A stretch of DNA of 64,000 nt from CAYTUI01 sp964441335 (GCA_964441335.1 CAYTUI010000001.1:3009-67008), one strand, 5' to 3'. Positions 15,800 through 26,066 are shown, numbered from the stretch's first letter. Numbers and translations: made by a program. The notes: generated from the sequence alone by a model not told the origin.

Positions 15800-18763
15800 A
15801 TGGATAGAACTGTAAAATTAGGCATTGAGGGAATGCATTGCGGGTCTTGTGAAAAAATTATTGAAATGCAATTGCTGGAGATCCCGGGAGTAAAAGAGGC
15901 GAAAATAAGCTTTCAGACTGGGGAAGGCCAGATTGTTGTCGGATCAAATGTCAGTACTGACCAGTTGGTTGAAGCTGTTACTCAGGCTGGTTATAATAGC
16001 CGAATCATTAATGACCAAAATATCAACGATCAAGTGAGTAGTCAAGATGAGTCAGATGTTATTATTGAACAAAGAATTGTTGATTCTGAATCGCCAGTCA
16101 AGATTAGACTGGAATCATCAGTCCTGACGGATGGGGAATTTTCACAGAAAGACAGTGTACCCAGTTTTAATGGTAAGGTTAATCACATTAAGAAAGGAGA
16201 GTTCGAAATTCCTCAAGGTCGGCCGGACATTGAAAAAATTATAAAGAATTTATTTAGTGTATCAAAAATTAATCAAATGTTTGGTTTAATCTCGGACGAA
16301 GCCCCGGCCGGAGCCCCTGCCATAATCGCATCATCAATGCCCGTTACGGGTGTTGAATCGGTTTCAGTAGCAACAATACCTGATGGCCTTAAAGATAAAA
16401 AGGAAGAGCAAGTGCAGTTGACTTTAATAGGTATGCACTGCGCATCATGTGCTGGATTGATTGAGCGTGGACTTAAGAAAGTTTCCGGGGTTAAAACTGC
16501 TAATGTTAATTTTGCGGCAGAAAAAGCTAGAATTATTTTTGATTCTTCGCTGGCGTCGGTTAATCAGCTCATCAGTGCAGTGGAAAAATCTGGTTATAAA
16601 GCACGTTTGACAGATAGTAGCGATCCCGAAGCAGATAGGAGACGACGTGAAAATGTAATAAAGGGCTATTGGAAAAAATTCGTCTGGAGTCTTGTTCTAA
16701 GTTTGCCGTTGTTATATTTTATGTTTTTGGATTTTTTCTTTTTCCTGCCTGGACGGATGCTCTTGTTACCATATATAGGCGTGGTGTCGTTGATTCTTAC
16801 GATACCGGTGCAATTTATCATTGGCTACAGTTTCTATCAGGGCATGTGGAGTAGTTTGCGAATGAAGACCTTTAATATGGACAGCCTGATTGCTATTGGT
16901 ACCAGCACAGCCTTCTTTTATAGTTTATGGCAATTTCTTGATTATGTCGGTCGCACAGGCAGTGTAATTGGTTTGAATGGAGAAAAAATTCCCGAGCTAT
17001 ATTTTGAAACAGCGGCTTTCCTGATAACTTTCGTTATACTAGGTAAGTGGCTAGAAGCTAGGACCAAAGGTGCAACATCGGATGCTATAAAGAAGTTGAT
17101 GGGGCTTCAGGCTAAAACAGCTAGGGTCATAAAAAATGGCGTGGTGGCAGATGTACCGATTGAACAGGTTATCGCTGGCGATACTATTGTTGTCCGTCCG
17201 GGTGAAAAAATACCGGTCGATGGCATAGTCAGTAAAGGGCAGTCCAGTGTGGACGAATCCATGATTACCGGCGAAAGTATCCCAGTAGAAAAAAATGTCG
17301 GTGATACGATTATCGGGGCTACGATTAATAAACATGGCAGTTTTGAGTTTACCGCCACCAAAGTGGGAAGTGAAAGTACCCTGGCGCAGATTATTCGTGT
17401 TGTGGAGGAAGCCCAAGGGTCCAAGGCGCCAATTCAGGCATTTGCCGATAAAATTTCCGCCTATTTCGTGCCGATCGTAATTGTTTTGGCTATCCTTACG
17501 TTTTTGATTTGGTATCTGTTGCTCGGTGCCACTTTGACTTTTGCTCTCATGGCCTTTACCTCGGTCATAGTTATTGCCTGTCCTTGCGCATTAGGTTTAG
17601 CCACGCCTACCGCAATAATGGTTGGCACCGGTAAAGGAGCCGAGCATGGCATTTTGATTAAAGGCGGTGAACCGCTGGAAGCGGCCTGTAAAATTAAAGC
17701 TGTGGTCTTTGATAAAACCGGGACTTTAACCAAAGGCAAACCAGAAGTGACCGATGTTATAAGCGCGGGTCTTTCTGATGAAGAAGAAATTACTTCTATC
17801 GTTGCGAGTTTGGAAAAACTTTCCGAGCATCCCTTGGCCGAGGCTATTGTTAAATACGCCGAAGAAGAAAGTATCTCGCTGCGGGAAGCCACAGAGTTTC
17901 GAGCGATTCCAGGACATGGTGTGGAAGCTAGTATTGATGGTCAAAAATATTTTTTTGGTAACCGTAAACTTGTTACTGATGTCGTTAATTTGGGTCAAGA
18001 AGTAATAGAAAAAATTGAGCGCAAGATTCGTAAACTTGAAGAGAGTGGTAAAACAGTAATGATTTTGAGCTCGACACAGGAAATTCTTGGTCTGATAGCG
18101 GTCGCCGATACTATTAAGGAAACCTCAATGGAAGCAGTGCGGGCTCTACAGGATCGTCATATCGAAGTCTTTATGATTACCGGTGATAATCGTCGGACAG
18201 CCGAAGCGATTGCCCGGCAGGCTGGAATAAAAAATGTCTTGGCCGAAGTACTGCCAGAAGACAAAGCTAATGAAGTAAAAAAATTGCAGGGAACCGGTAT
18301 TAAAGTAGCTATGGTTGGCGACGGTATTAATGACGCACCCGCCTTAGCTCAGGCTGATTTAGGCATTGCCATGGGCAGTGGCACTGATGTGGCAATGGAA
18401 ACGGGCGGAATTGTTATTATCAAAAATGATTTACGGGATGTTATTACTGCCATTCAGCTTAGCCGTGAGACAATGGGTAAAATTAAGCAGAATATGTTCT
18501 TTGCTTTGTTCTATAATGTCATTGGCATTCCTATTGCCGCTCGCGTTTTTATGGCTTTCGGGTTGGTACTTAAACCGGAGTTAGCTGGTCTGGCCATGGC
18601 GTTCAGTTCAATTTCGGTAGTTTCCAATTCCTTGCTCTTGCGCTGGTTTCGGGCAGGCAAACCTAATTATTTTTCGCAGATCGCTCCTTATGTGTTAGCA
18701 ATTATTTTTACCTTGGTTTTTGTGGAATTTAGTAGAATTAGTTCTGGCATGGCCACTACTTAA
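15800..18763 (+). CDS. copA: Cu(I)-exporting P1B-type ATPase with two HMA domains
   Basis: A 987-residue pump. Two N-terminal HMA domains carry GMHCGSC and GMHCASC; between them is an unusually long, poorly conserved spacer of about 130 residues. The membrane CPC motif (C594-P595-C596, [13 protein letters not shown]) is that of Cu(I)/Ag(I) transporters. Actuator TGES, phosphorylation site DKTGTLTKG, nucleotide-binding SEHPLAEAI and [10 protein letters not shown] are intact. It has 9 bases between it and the DsbA-like gene and 11 to the DUF1573 gene, all one operon. Confidence 0.95.
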   Translation: MDRTVKLGIEGMHCGSCEKIIEMQLLEIPGVKEAKISFQTGEGQIVVGSNVSTDQLVEAVTQAGYNSRIINDQNINDQVSSQDESDVIIEQRIVDSESPVKIRLESSVLTDGEFSQKDSVPSFNGKVNHIKKGEFEIPQGRPDIEKIIKNLFSVSKINQMFGLISDEAPAGAPAIIASSMPVTGVESVSVATIPDGLKDKKEEQVQLTLIGMHCASCAGLIERGLKKVSGVKTANVNFAAEKARIIFDSSLASVNQLISAVEKSGYKARLTDSSDPEADRRRRENVIKGYWKKFVWSLVLSLPLLYFMFLDFFFFLPGRMLLLPYIGVVSLILTIPVQFIIGYSFYQGMWSSLRMKTFNMDSLIAIGTSTAFFYSLWQFLDYVGRTGSVIGLNGEKIPELYFETAAFLITFVILGKWLEARTKGATSDAIKKLMGLQAKTARVIKNGVVADVPIEQVIAGDTIVVRPGEKIPVDGIVSKGQSSVDESMITGESIPVEKNVGDTIIGATINKHGSFEFTATKVGSESTLAQIIRVVEEAQGSKAPIQAFADKISAYFVPIVIVLAILTFLIWYLLLGATLTFALMAFTSVIVIACPCALGLATPTAIMVGTGKGAEHGILIKGGEPLEAACKIKAVVFDKTGTLTKGKPEVTDVISAGLSDEEEITSIVASLEKLSEHPLAEAIVKYAEEESISLREATEFRAIPGHGVEASIDGQKYFFGNRKLVTDVVNLGQEVIEKIERKIRKLEESGKTVMILSSTQEILGLIAVADTIKETSMEAVRALQDRHIEVFMITGDNRRTAEAIARQAGIKNVLAEVLPEDKANEVKKLQGTGIKVAMVGDGINDAPALAQADLGIAMGSGTDVAMETGGIVIIKNDLRDVITAIQLSRETMGKIKQNMFFALFYNVIGIPIAARVFMAFGLVLKPELAGLAMAFSSISVVSNSLLLRWFRAGKPNYFSQIAPYVLAIIFTLVFVEFSRISSGMATT

Positions 18764-18774
18764 CTTAATGACGT

Positions 18775-19284
18775 ATGAAAAATAATAAAAAATTGGACAA
18801 TTTCAGTTTGTGGGTGATTATTGGTACTGTTATTTTATTATCCTTGATGATTTTTTGGGGTTCTTCAGTCCAAAAGGGTGAAGCGACTAGCAATGATGAT
18901 AAAGGTAGTCAACTTCAAGCCTCCGAGAGCAGCTATGACTTCGGTTCAATTTCCATGGCCCAAGGAAAAGTTACAAAAGTTTTTAGTTTTAAGAATAACA
19001 CTTCAGAAGCGATTAAGGCCAAAAAACTTTACACCTCATGTATGTGTACTAAAGCCACTCTAATTAAAACTGATCAGACCCTTGGTCCTTTTGGTATGCC
19101 AGCACATGGGTTTATTCCAGAAATTAACGTGAATATTGAGCCAGGAGAAGAGGCTAAAATTGAAACCGTATTTGATCCGGCTGCGCACGGTCCAGCTGGC
19201 GTCGGTCCCATCGCCAGAGAAGTAATATTAGAAACTAGTGATGGTAAGTTAATATTTAAATTTAACGCCCAAGTAACTCCTTAA
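18775..19284 (+). CDS. Exported DUF1573 domain protein
   Basis: A 169-residue protein with an N-terminal membrane anchor (VIIGTVILLSLMIFWG) and a DUF1573 immunoglobulin-like domain: SYDFGSISMAQGKVTKVF, the cysteine pair in TSCMCTKATL, and the closing ILETSDGK. DUF1573 proteins often occur beside thiol-redox genes; their function is unsettled. In this position it may handle metal or disulfides outside the membrane. Confidence 0.85.
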   Translation: MKNNKKLDNFSLWVIIGTVILLSLMIFWGSSVQKGEATSNDDKGSQLQASESSYDFGSISMAQGKVTKVFSFKNNTSEAIKAKKLYTSCMCTKATLIKTDQTLGPFGMPAHGFIPEINVNIEPGEEAKIETVFDPAAHGPAGVGPIAREVILETSDGKLIFKFNAQVTP

Positions 19285-19294
19285 GACCCAAAGC

Positions 19295-20080
19295 ATGAAA
19301 AACCAAAGATTATACTTTATTTTATCGGTGTTAGGGATACTCATAGCCGCTTTATTGTTATTAAAATCCAGTACTGGCTCCGCGCAGTTTATTTGGAATC
19401 TCTCCAAGGGCGGAACCTTCCTTTTTCCTTTGGTTTCTTTATCGGCTCTGATTGACAGCATTAATCCCTGTGCTTTTTCCATCTTACTTTTGACCATCGC
19501 ATTTTTATTCAGTCTGGACACTTCAAGGTCTGATCTGATTAAAATTGGCTCGGCCTATATCAGTGGAATTTTTTTGGCCTATTTACTGATTGGTCTGGGT
19601 ATTTTGGGTGCTTTGCACATTTTTAACACCCCGCATTTTATGGGTAAACTGGGAGCATTTATATTGATTGCCATGGGCCTGATAAATTTGCTTGGCCAAT
19701 TCATTCCGCGTTTTCCGATAAAATTACAAATTCCCGGCTTCGCGCATAACAGAATGGCAGAGTTGATGAAAAAGAGTTCGGTATCGGCGGTATTTTTCTT
19801 AGGTATGCTGGTTGGGCTTTGCGAATTTCCCTGTACCGGCGGCCCTTATCTGATGGTTTTGGGTTTATTGAATGACGGCGCATCATATGTCAGAGGCCTG
19901 TTGTATCTTGTTTGGTATAATATTCTGTTTGTTCTACCGTTAGCGGCAATTTTATTCGTGGCCAGTGATAAAATATTGCTAACCAAATTACAGAATTGGA
20001 AGCGGAATAATTTGAATCAGACCAGATTAATCGGTGGCATAATTATGGTCGTTTTGGGAATAGTCATATTATTAATCTAA
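19295..20080 (+). CDS. CcdA/DsbD-type transmembrane electron carrier
   Basis: A 261-residue membrane protein with about seven helices. The paired cysteines lie in DSINPCAFSIL and in CEFPCTGGPYL, as in CcdA-type cytochrome c biogenesis proteins that pass electrons from cytoplasmic thioredoxin to outside thiols. No cytochrome c genes are seen in the window, so the partner is probably the DsbA-like or DUF1573 protein of the same operon. Confidence 0.88.
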   Translation: MKNQRLYFILSVLGILIAALLLLKSSTGSAQFIWNLSKGGTFLFPLVSLSALIDSINPCAFSILLLTIAFLFSLDTSRSDLIKIGSAYISGIFLAYLLIGLGILGALHIFNTPHFMGKLGAFILIAMGLINLLGQFIPRFPIKLQIPGFAHNRMAELMKKSSVSAVFFLGMLVGLCEFPCTGGPYLMVLGLLNDGASYVRGLLYLVWYNILFVLPLAAILFVASDKILLTKLQNWKRNNLNQTRLIGGIIMVVLGIVILLI

Positions 20081-20084
20081 AATT

Positions 20085-20594
20085 ATGAGAGAAATAAGAA
20101 ATTATCAGGACTTAATGCAAAAGGTTAATCAGATCAAACAAGACGGCAAAATTGATTTGTCCATGGAAGAGGATTTGAGTATTGCTGTCATGAATTTAAT
20201 CAGTTTGGAGGAGCATTTCTTTTTTACGGCGGAAAAAACCGGTAAAGACTCCTATATTAATCTATTGGAAACAGTTAGAGATATGAGGAAAGAGCTTTTG
20301 GCTATGATGATAAAAAAGTATGAGGGAGAGACTTGGTGTATTGCCAAACATTTGCTGGCCGCCTCAATGAGATTAATGGAAGTAGGGACAAAATTACAGT
20401 CTGGGGGGCAGCCTGATCAGGCCAAAAATATGTTTGCTAAATCTTACGAACTGTTCAATTTATTTTTTGCCGTACGGCTTAAACTTATTGACTTGCCTGA
20501 ACTAAAAAATAACGCAAAGTCAGAAATTAATTTGGATCAGCCATGGACCAAGGAAGAGATAATGAATAAATTATTGGATTGCTGCAAAGAATAA
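20085..20594 (+). CDS. Helical protein of unknown function
   Basis: A 169-residue, probably all-helical cytoplasmic protein that I do not recognise. Polar residues that could bind a metal are spaced along the helices: EEHFFF, EGETWCIAKHLL and a C-terminal DCCKE. It starts 5 bases after the CcdA-like gene and is clearly part of the metal operon. A four-helix metal-storage or sensing role is conceivable, but nothing in the sequence proves it. Confidence 0.75.
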   Translation: MREIRNYQDLMQKVNQIKQDGKIDLSMEEDLSIAVMNLISLEEHFFFTAEKTGKDSYINLLETVRDMRKELLAMMIKKYEGETWCIAKHLLAASMRLMEVGTKLQSGGQPDQAKNMFAKSYELFNLFFAVRLKLIDLPELKNNAKSEINLDQPWTKEEIMNKLLDCCKE

Positions 20595-20605
20595 ATCAAA
20601 TTTTT

Positions 20606-20830
20606 ATGCATCACGATTATAAAGGAGATCATGATAGCCACAAAAAAGTAATGTGGCTAATGATGTTAATCTGTGCCCTGCCGATATTATTTATTCTCTT
20701 CTCCGCAGCTAAGACACGTTTTTTCGCTATATTATTTTTAGCAGCTTGCTGTATTGATGGCCATTTTTTGCTGATGAAATTATTGGGGCATTCAGGCCAT
20801 ACTAATAAGGACAAGCCAGATAAAGAGTAA
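20606..20830 (+). CDS. Small DUF2933-like membrane protein
   Basis: 74 residues from the ATG at 20606, which follows the upstream stop; an earlier in-frame codon at 20579 lies inside the previous gene. It has a histidine-rich start (MHHDYKGDHDSHKK), two closely spaced membrane helices and a histidine-containing tail (GHSGHTNK). This layout is that of DUF2933 proteins, which are frequent in copper and silver clusters. Function unknown. Confidence 0.75.
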   Translation: MHHDYKGDHDSHKKVMWLMMLICALPILFILFSAAKTRFFAILFLAACCIDGHFLLMKLLGHSGHTNKDKPDKE

Positions 20831-20928
20831 TATATTCTTTGGCAACTGGTTCGGCATATTTAATCCGCAGTTAGAAGTTAGTCGAATATTTGCTGATAAA
20901 AACGTCCGCGGTTTAAAAAAAGAGGTCA

Positions 20929-20957
20929 TTCTGGCTAGTGGGTATACATGATATAAT
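20929..20957 (+). promoter_or_regulatory. Promoter for the second P-type ATPase
   Basis: TTCTGG (20929-20934), 17 bases, TATAAT (20952-20957), 20 bases before the ATG. No copy of the TACTA operator is seen here, so this gene may be controlled differently from the first part of the cluster. The gap 20831-20977 otherwise holds no supported gene. Confidence 0.6.
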
Positions 20958-20977
20958 ACAGTGGCAACAATATTATC

Positions 20978-23242
20978 ATGCAGACAATAAAAAATAGTCA
21001 TTATTCTAGCAATCAGAAAAAAAAGTGCTCTGATTGTATCAACTGTAGTGCTTGTCAGGTAAATCATCTAAGCGTCAGCTGTGGCTGTGACAATGAGGCC
21101 AAACAATTCGAATACCGCGGACATATTCACAGCGAGCATCATGATCATGGAGGTCGGGCGCCAATCACAGCGCAAACCAAAAAAGCACATTCTGGTCATG
21201 CTAGCGCTAAGATGAATCATGCAGATCATGCGGCTGCCATGAGTAATCCGGCGATAGCGAAATTTATGGAGGAAGATATGCGCCGCCGTTTTTTTATCTC
21301 TCTGATATTGTCCATACCGACTTTTCTGTATTCCCCTGTGGGCATAGATTTTTTTAAATTAAATTTACCTACTCCTATTCCCGTCAATTTGTTGCTGTTA
21401 ATTTTTACCACGCCAATCGTTCTTTGGGCTGGCTCAATTTTTATTAGCGGGACATATCATTCTCTGCGGGCAGGAAAATTAAATATGTCAGTATTGATTT
21501 TTACCGGGGTCATGACCGCCTATTTGTTTAGCCTTTTTTTGACCTTTACGGGTGGTCAGGAAACATTTTATGAAGCCGCGGCCTTGTTGGTGACTTTTGT
21601 ACTCTTTGGGCACTGGATGGAAATGCGTTCGCGTCGGGGAACATCGGATGCTTTGCGCGCGCTTTTTGATTTAGTACCGCCACAGGCGATTATAATTCGT
21701 GACGGTCGGGAAATGACTGTTGCTAGCGCGGAGATAATTAATGGCGACGTGGTAATAATTAAACCTGGCAATAAAATTCCTGTTGATGGAGAGGTGGTTG
21801 AAGGGGACACGTATATTGATGAATCTTTAGTAACTGGCGAGTCGCTGCCGGTGCATAAGGCTAGTGGCAGTTCGGTGGTTGGGGGGTCAATCAATAAGAA
21901 TGGCACGATTAAATTCAAGGCCACCAAAGTCGGTAGTGATACTGTTTTAGCTCAAATCATTAAACTGGTTGAGAGTGCCCAGAATTCCAAGGCACCGGGG
22001 CAGAGGATTGCGGACAAAGCGGCTGCGATATTAGTAATTGTTGCTATCGGTTCAGGCCTAGCCGCTTTTATTGGATGGTACGTGATAGCTGGCGTCAGTT
22101 TTATCATAGCTTTGACTTTTGCTGTTTCGACTATTGTTATTGCTTGTCCGGATGCTTTGGGGTTGGCGACTCCTACTGCGGTGGCCGTGGGCACCGGCAT
22201 AGGTGCTAAACATAATATTCTAATTAAAGATGCCACAACGCTGGAAAAAACCGCTAAAATTAATGCCATTGTTATGGATAAAACAGGTACCTTGACCAAA
22301 GGACAACCGGAGGTAACCGATGTTGTTTCCTTTAACTCTTCTTTGGCAGACGAGGCTGCTGTATTTCAACTGGTGGCATCAATAGAAAAAAATTCAGAGC
22401 ACCCTTTGGCCAGCACTATTATCAAGAAAGCTGTCAAAGATAAAGTTGAATTTTTACCCCTTCATAACTTTGCTGCTATTACTGGTCAGGGCGTTAAGGG
22501 GACGACTACTGATAACCAGCAAATATTTTTAGGCAACATAAAATTATTAGCTGACGCTGGCATTTCTTTAACGGCAAAAGATCAGCAAAGAGTGCAATCT
22601 TTACAGACTGAAGGCAAAACAGTAATGATATTGGCCAAAGATAAAGAGGTTTTAGGGGTTATAGCTGTAGCCGATACTGTGCGCGATAGCTCGAAGAGGG
22701 CAGTAGAATTACTGCAAAGGATGAAAGTTGAAATAATTATGATTACTGGTGATAATATTCAGACGGCGCAGGCCATCGCGGCCAAGCTGGGCATTGAACG
22801 CGTGTTTGCCGATGTCTTGCCGGCGGACAAAGCAAACTGGATAAAAAAACTTCAAACTGAAGGCAAATTCGTGGCTATGGTGGGTGATGGCATTAATGAC
22901 GCGCCAGCCTTAGCCCAGTCTGATATTGGTATTGCTATCGGCGCCGGAACAGACGTAGCTATAGAGACAGCTAGTATTGTTTTAATGAAATCCGATCCTT
23001 TGGATATCGTCGCTGCTATTCGCCTTAGTAAGGCGACGGTAAATAAAATGCGGCAGAATTTATTTTGGGCGGCAATTTATAATCTAATAGCCATTCCTTT
23101 TGCGGCTGGCGTTTTTTATAACTCTCTAGGATGGTCTTTACGACCGGAAATCTCGGCCTTACTGATGTCAGTGTCATCAATTGTTGTCGCTACCAATGCG
23201 GTATTGTTAAAAAGAGTAGAACCAAAATTAACAGTTAATTAG
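20978..23242 (+). CDS. P1B-type ATPase with CPD membrane motif (CopB-like)
   Basis: A 754-residue metal pump. The N-terminus has no HMA domain but a cysteine cluster (CSDCINCSACQ, SCGCDN) followed by a histidine-rich stretch (HIHSEHHDHGG, HSGHASAKMNHADH), as in CopB-like ATPases. The ion-path motif is C390-P391-D392 ([13 protein letters not shown]), not the usual CPC or [24 protein letters not shown] and [10 protein letters not shown] are intact, so it should be an active pump; metal choice is uncertain. No Shine-Dalgarno. Confidence 0.92.
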   Translation: MQTIKNSHYSSNQKKKCSDCINCSACQVNHLSVSCGCDNEAKQFEYRGHIHSEHHDHGGRAPITAQTKKAHSGHASAKMNHADHAAAMSNPAIAKFMEEDMRRRFFISLILSIPTFLYSPVGIDFFKLNLPTPIPVNLLLLIFTTPIVLWAGSIFISGTYHSLRAGKLNMSVLIFTGVMTAYLFSLFLTFTGGQETFYEAAALLVTFVLFGHWMEMRSRRGTSDALRALFDLVPPQAIIIRDGREMTVASAEIINGDVVIIKPGNKIPVDGEVVEGDTYIDESLVTGESLPVHKASGSSVVGGSINKNGTIKFKATKVGSDTVLAQIIKLVESAQNSKAPGQRIADKAAAILVIVAIGSGLAAFIGWYVIAGVSFIIALTFAVSTIVIACPDALGLATPTAVAVGTGIGAKHNILIKDATTLEKTAKINAIVMDKTGTLTKGQPEVTDVVSFNSSLADEAAVFQLVASIEKNSEHPLASTIIKKAVKDKVEFLPLHNFAAITGQGVKGTTTDNQQIFLGNIKLLADAGISLTAKDQQRVQSLQTEGKTVMILAKDKEVLGVIAVADTVRDSSKRAVELLQRMKVEIIMITGDNIQTAQAIAAKLGIERVFADVLPADKANWIKKLQTEGKFVAMVGDGINDAPALAQSDIGIAIGAGTDVAIETASIVLMKSDPLDIVAAIRLSKATVNKMRQNLFWAAIYNLIAIPFAAGVFYNSLGWSLRPEISALLMSVSSIVVATNAVLLKRVEPKLTVN

Positions 23243-23259
23243 GGAAGGAGGTGTATAAT

Positions 23260-23394
23260 ATGATTAATTATAGTTATATGATGGGCAGTTCGGGAGGCGG
23301 CTTGATGTTTTTTTCATGGACCACTTATATTCTGTTAACTGCATTGCTGATTCTTGGCATAGCCGCTTTATGGAAATATATTAATAAAAAATAG
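23260..23394 (+). CDS. Small membrane protein (44 residues)
   Basis: A short gene starting 17 bases after the ATPase, with an excellent AAGGAGGT ribosome binding site, one of the few among the AT-rich genes. The product begins MINYSYMMGSSGGG and has one membrane helix (TTYILLTALLILGIAALW) with a lysine-rich end. Small MMG-type membrane proteins are often seen next to metal ATPases. Only one base separates it from the next gene. Confidence 0.7.
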   Translation: MINYSYMMGSSGGGLMFFSWTTYILLTALLILGIAALWKYINKK

Positions 23395-23395
23395 T

Positions 23396-23650
23396 ATGAT
23401 TAGTGCGAAACATTTACTTAAAGTCAGTTTAGTATGGGTCAATATCGTTTATGTAATTTGTTTTTTGGTCGTGGTAATTTATCCGCCGCTAAGGGAACAA
23501 TTCATGCTCTACGCGTTACACACTAACGTGGAGTTAGGCCAGGACGTGACCACGGTTACTACGTTTATTACAGGCTTGATTTGGTGGAACATTTTAGCGG
23601 TGTCGGCAGTTGGACTGTTCGCTTGGTTAGACCATAAAATTAAGAAGTAG
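23396..23650 (+). CDS. Two-helix membrane protein
   Basis: 84 residues with two hydrophobic segments (VSLVWVNIVYVICFLVVVI and FITGLIWWNILAVSAVGLF) joined by a soluble loop. It resembles the small two-helix proteins (DUF5676-like) that accompany copper genes, but this assignment is tentative. It is coupled to the preceding small membrane gene. Confidence 0.65.
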   Translation: MISAKHLLKVSLVWVNIVYVICFLVVVIYPPLREQFMLYALHTNVELGQDVTTVTTFITGLIWWNILAVSAVGLFAWLDHKIKK

Positions 23651-23804
23651 AGTTACTTAGGGGACATTTTGGTGATCCTGGTAATTGATGTTGATTAATG
23701 TTGGGATTTGTTTATTTAGGCGATGTTATAAAATTTTTCGTCTTTTAGAGTTTCTATAATGACTGATTTTTTATGATTTTAAGATTGAAAATTTAATTGA
23801 AATT

Positions 23805-24830
23805 ATGTCAGACAGCAAAACATATGTATTTCACGTGGCCGGCATGCACTGTTCGGCCTGCGAGATATTAATTGAAGACGAATTAGGAGCGGCTCCGGGC
23901 GTTAGCCAAGTGAAGGCCAATTTAGCTAAAAATCAGGTGACAGTTACTTTGGATAATCCGGGCGAGCCAGAAGCTATTACCAAAGAGTTATCGGCTAAAA
24001 TTGCCTCCAAAGGCTACAGCCTGCAGACTGAAAAAATTAAGCCTAACCGGCAGTGGCAAGATTTCTGGTATGCCGTGCCTTTGGCCGCTATTCTGATTAT
24101 CATATTTGTCTATCTGCAAAAGATTGGTTTAGTAAACTTAGTTAGTGGCTCAAGAGTTAATTACGCGACAGCTTTGTTAATCGGCGCTATTGCTTCTGTG
24201 TCCACCTGTTTAGCGGTAGTCGGAGGATTAACTTTATCGTTGTCGGCTAATTATGCTAAGAGTGGCGCTAAATTTTTACCGCACGTAATGTTTCACACTG
24301 GACGATTGGTCGGTTTTTTTCTATTAGGTGGTTTACTGGGTTTGTTAGGGAAGTCATTTAATATGAGTTTAAGTATCGGAAATACTTTGGGTTTGGTAGT
24401 AGCTGTAATTATGTTAATACTAGGGTTAAATTTATTGGATGTTTTTAAGTTCACAAAGAAATTACAGTTTAGGATGCCGAAAATTACGGCCAAGCATGCT
24501 ACTAGACAATCAGTTAAAGGCGGGCGACTAACGCCGATAATAATTGGCGTAATAACTTTTTTTCTGCCCTGCGGTTTTACGCAATCCATGCAGGTTTATG
24601 CTTTGACAACTGGTAGTTTTCTAACCGGCGCTCTGACCATGGCGACTTTTGCTTTAGGTACGCTACCTGCTTTGGCTTTATTGTCTTTTGGCTCATTTAG
24701 CCTAGCTCATAAATCCTGGTCAGGTATATTTTTTAAGACCGCTGGTCTGATAGTTATGACCATGGCGTTATTTAATCTGGCCAATATTTTAGCAGTGATG
24801 GGCATTATTAATCCAATCTTTAATTTTTAA
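23805..24830 (+). CDS. HMA - TauE/SafE-like membrane protein
   Basis: A 341-residue paralogue of the first two parts of 12749-14515. It has an HMA domain with GMHCSACEILIE, then about six helices with the cysteine motifs VSTCLAVVGGL and FFLPCGFTQSMQ, and ends without cupredoxins. A cupredoxin gene follows after 8 bases, so fused and split versions of the same machine coexist in this cluster. A TATAAT near 23755 may be its promoter. Confidence 0.87.
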   Translation: MSDSKTYVFHVAGMHCSACEILIEDELGAAPGVSQVKANLAKNQVTVTLDNPGEPEAITKELSAKIASKGYSLQTEKIKPNRQWQDFWYAVPLAAILIIIFVYLQKIGLVNLVSGSRVNYATALLIGAIASVSTCLAVVGGLTLSLSANYAKSGAKFLPHVMFHTGRLVGFFLLGGLLGLLGKSFNMSLSIGNTLGLVVAVIMLILGLNLLDVFKFTKKLQFRMPKITAKHATRQSVKGGRLTPIIIGVITFFLPCGFTQSMQVYALTTGSFLTGALTMATFALGTLPALALLSFGSFSLAHKSWSGIFFKTAGLIVMTMALFNLANILAVMGIINPIFNF

Positions 24831-24838
24831 TTATAAAA

Positions 24839-25231
24839 ATGAAAAAAATTATTATTCCAATCGTCATAATAGTTGTTTTAGTGGGAGGGGTATATTTATT
24901 AGGTAAGCAGGCGAGTGGCGGCACCGATAATACTGGGATTTCCGACAACGTTAAACAAGTTGGCGGACAACAGGTAGTAGAGATTTTTGCCAAAGGCGGC
25001 TATTCGCCAAGAGTTGCCAATGCTCAAGCCGGGGTAGAAACAGTTTTGAAAATTTCCACCAACGGAACGTATGATTGCTCTTCCAGTTTGGTAATCCCCA
25101 GCTTAAATTACCGTAAATTTTTACAACCGACCGGCGTGGAAGAGATTACTATCCCTAAAGATAAAGCCATCGGCAAATTGCGAGGACTATGCGGTATGGG
25201 TATGTATTCTTTTGAGATTAGGTTTCAGTAG
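24839..25231 (+). CDS. Membrane-anchored cupredoxin-like protein
   Basis: 130 residues. An N-terminal membrane anchor (IIIPIVIIVVLVGGVYLL) precedes a cupredoxin-like domain with GTYDCSSSLVIPS and the C-terminal metal loop LCGMGMYSFEI. These correspond to the cysteine and methionine positions of the two cupredoxin domains fused in 12749-14515. Probably a surface copper-binding partner of the transporter encoded just upstream. Confidence 0.85.
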   Translation: MKKIIIPIVIIVVLVGGVYLLGKQASGGTDNTGISDNVKQVGGQQVVEIFAKGGYSPRVANAQAGVETVLKISTNGTYDCSSSLVIPSLNYRKFLQPTGVEEITIPKDKAIGKLRGLCGMGMYSFEIRFQ

Positions 25232-25331
25232 TCTGTTTTAAACATATATAAGTCAGAGTAGTGCGAGGTTGAAGCTTTTTAGCGTTTTTAACTGCCTGTT
25301 TTAAACATTTATAACGCCGCCAACCGGGTCA

Positions 25332-25376
25332 TTGACAAATTTTTGGAGTAGCGTTACTATGTGTATATAATACAGT
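25332..25376 (+). promoter_or_regulatory. Promoter and predicted NrtR operator of nrtR1
   Basis: TTGACA (25332-25337), 17 bases, TACTAT (25355-25360); a second -10, TATAAT, is at 25366-25371. The element TGTGT-N7-ACAGT (25360-25376) overlaps both -10 boxes and fits, with one mismatch per half, the motif AGTGT-N7-ACACT found perfectly before the second NrtR gene. Confidence 0.6.
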
Positions 25377-25391
25377 AAGTAATCCACAGGT

Positions 25392-26066
25392 ATGACAGTT
25401 AATAGAAAATATGAATTCGCCGTAATTGCTACCGACATTGCTATTTTCGCCGTAATTGATGGTAAATTACAGGTATTAATGATTGAGATGGTGAAACCAC
25501 CTTTTACCGGTCAGTGGGCTTTACCGGGCGGACTGATAAAAATCACAGAGACCGTTGAAAATGCGGCTAAGCGCACTTTGCTGGAAAAGACTGGCGTCCA
25601 GGATGTTTATCTGGAGCAGCTCTTTACTTTTGGTGAGGTTAACCGTGATCCTTTTGGGAGAGTGGTATCGGTAGCTTATTTTGTTTTAATTTCTGATCCA
25701 ACCAAGTTAAAACTAAAGGCCGGACGAGAATATAGAAATATAGGCTGGAAATCAGTTGATCGGTTGCCTGTTTTGGCTTACGATCACAAGAAAATAGTAG
25801 CGGTAGCTATTGAGCGTTTACGATCTAAATTATCTTATACTAATATTGTTTATGGTCTATTGCCGAAAGAATTTACTTTAACAGAATTCCAAAGTCTATA
25901 TGAATTAATTTTAGATCAGCAGTTTGATAAAAGAAATTTCCGTAAAAAAATGTTGTCATTAGGACTAATAAAGAAGTCAGGACGAAAACAGAGTGGAGTG
26001 GCTAACCGACCAGCCAACCTTTTTTCCTTTTCCAGCCGCTCCCCAAAAGTAGTAGAAATATTATAA
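25392..26066 (+). CDS. NrtR-type Nudix-related transcriptional regulator
   Basis: 224 residues: an N-terminal Nudix-like domain followed by a winged helix (FTLTEFQSLYELIL, DKRNFRKKMLSLGLI), the NrtR architecture. Family members sense ADP-ribose and repress NAD genes. The Nudix box (GGLIKITETVENAAKRTLLEKTG) lacks the second catalytic glutamate pattern REUxEE, so it is probably a non-hydrolysing sensor. It is followed by pnuC and nadR. A second copy is encoded at 38480. Confidence 0.92.
   Translation: MTVNRKYEFAVIATDIAIFAVIDGKLQVLMIEMVKPPFTGQWALPGGLIKITETVENAAKRTLLEKTGVQDVYLEQLFTFGEVNRDPFGRVVSVAYFVLISDPTKLKLKAGREYRNIGWKSVDRLPVLAYDHKKIVAVAIERLRSKLSYTNIVYGLLPKEFTLTEFQSLYELILDQQFDKRNFRKKMLSLGLIKKSGRKQSGVANRPANLFSFSSRSPKVVEIL

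Noticed and set aside
20831..20977. Plus-strand peptide-like frame (FGNWFGIFNPQLEVSRIF)
   Set aside because: It reads like protein but has no start codon and overlaps the ATPase promoter; a decayed gene end is possible but cannot be supported.
25392..26066. Catalytic Nudix hydrolase
   Set aside because: The Nudix box lacks the catalytic glutamates and a winged helix follows, so it is a regulator; the same holds for 38480-39154.
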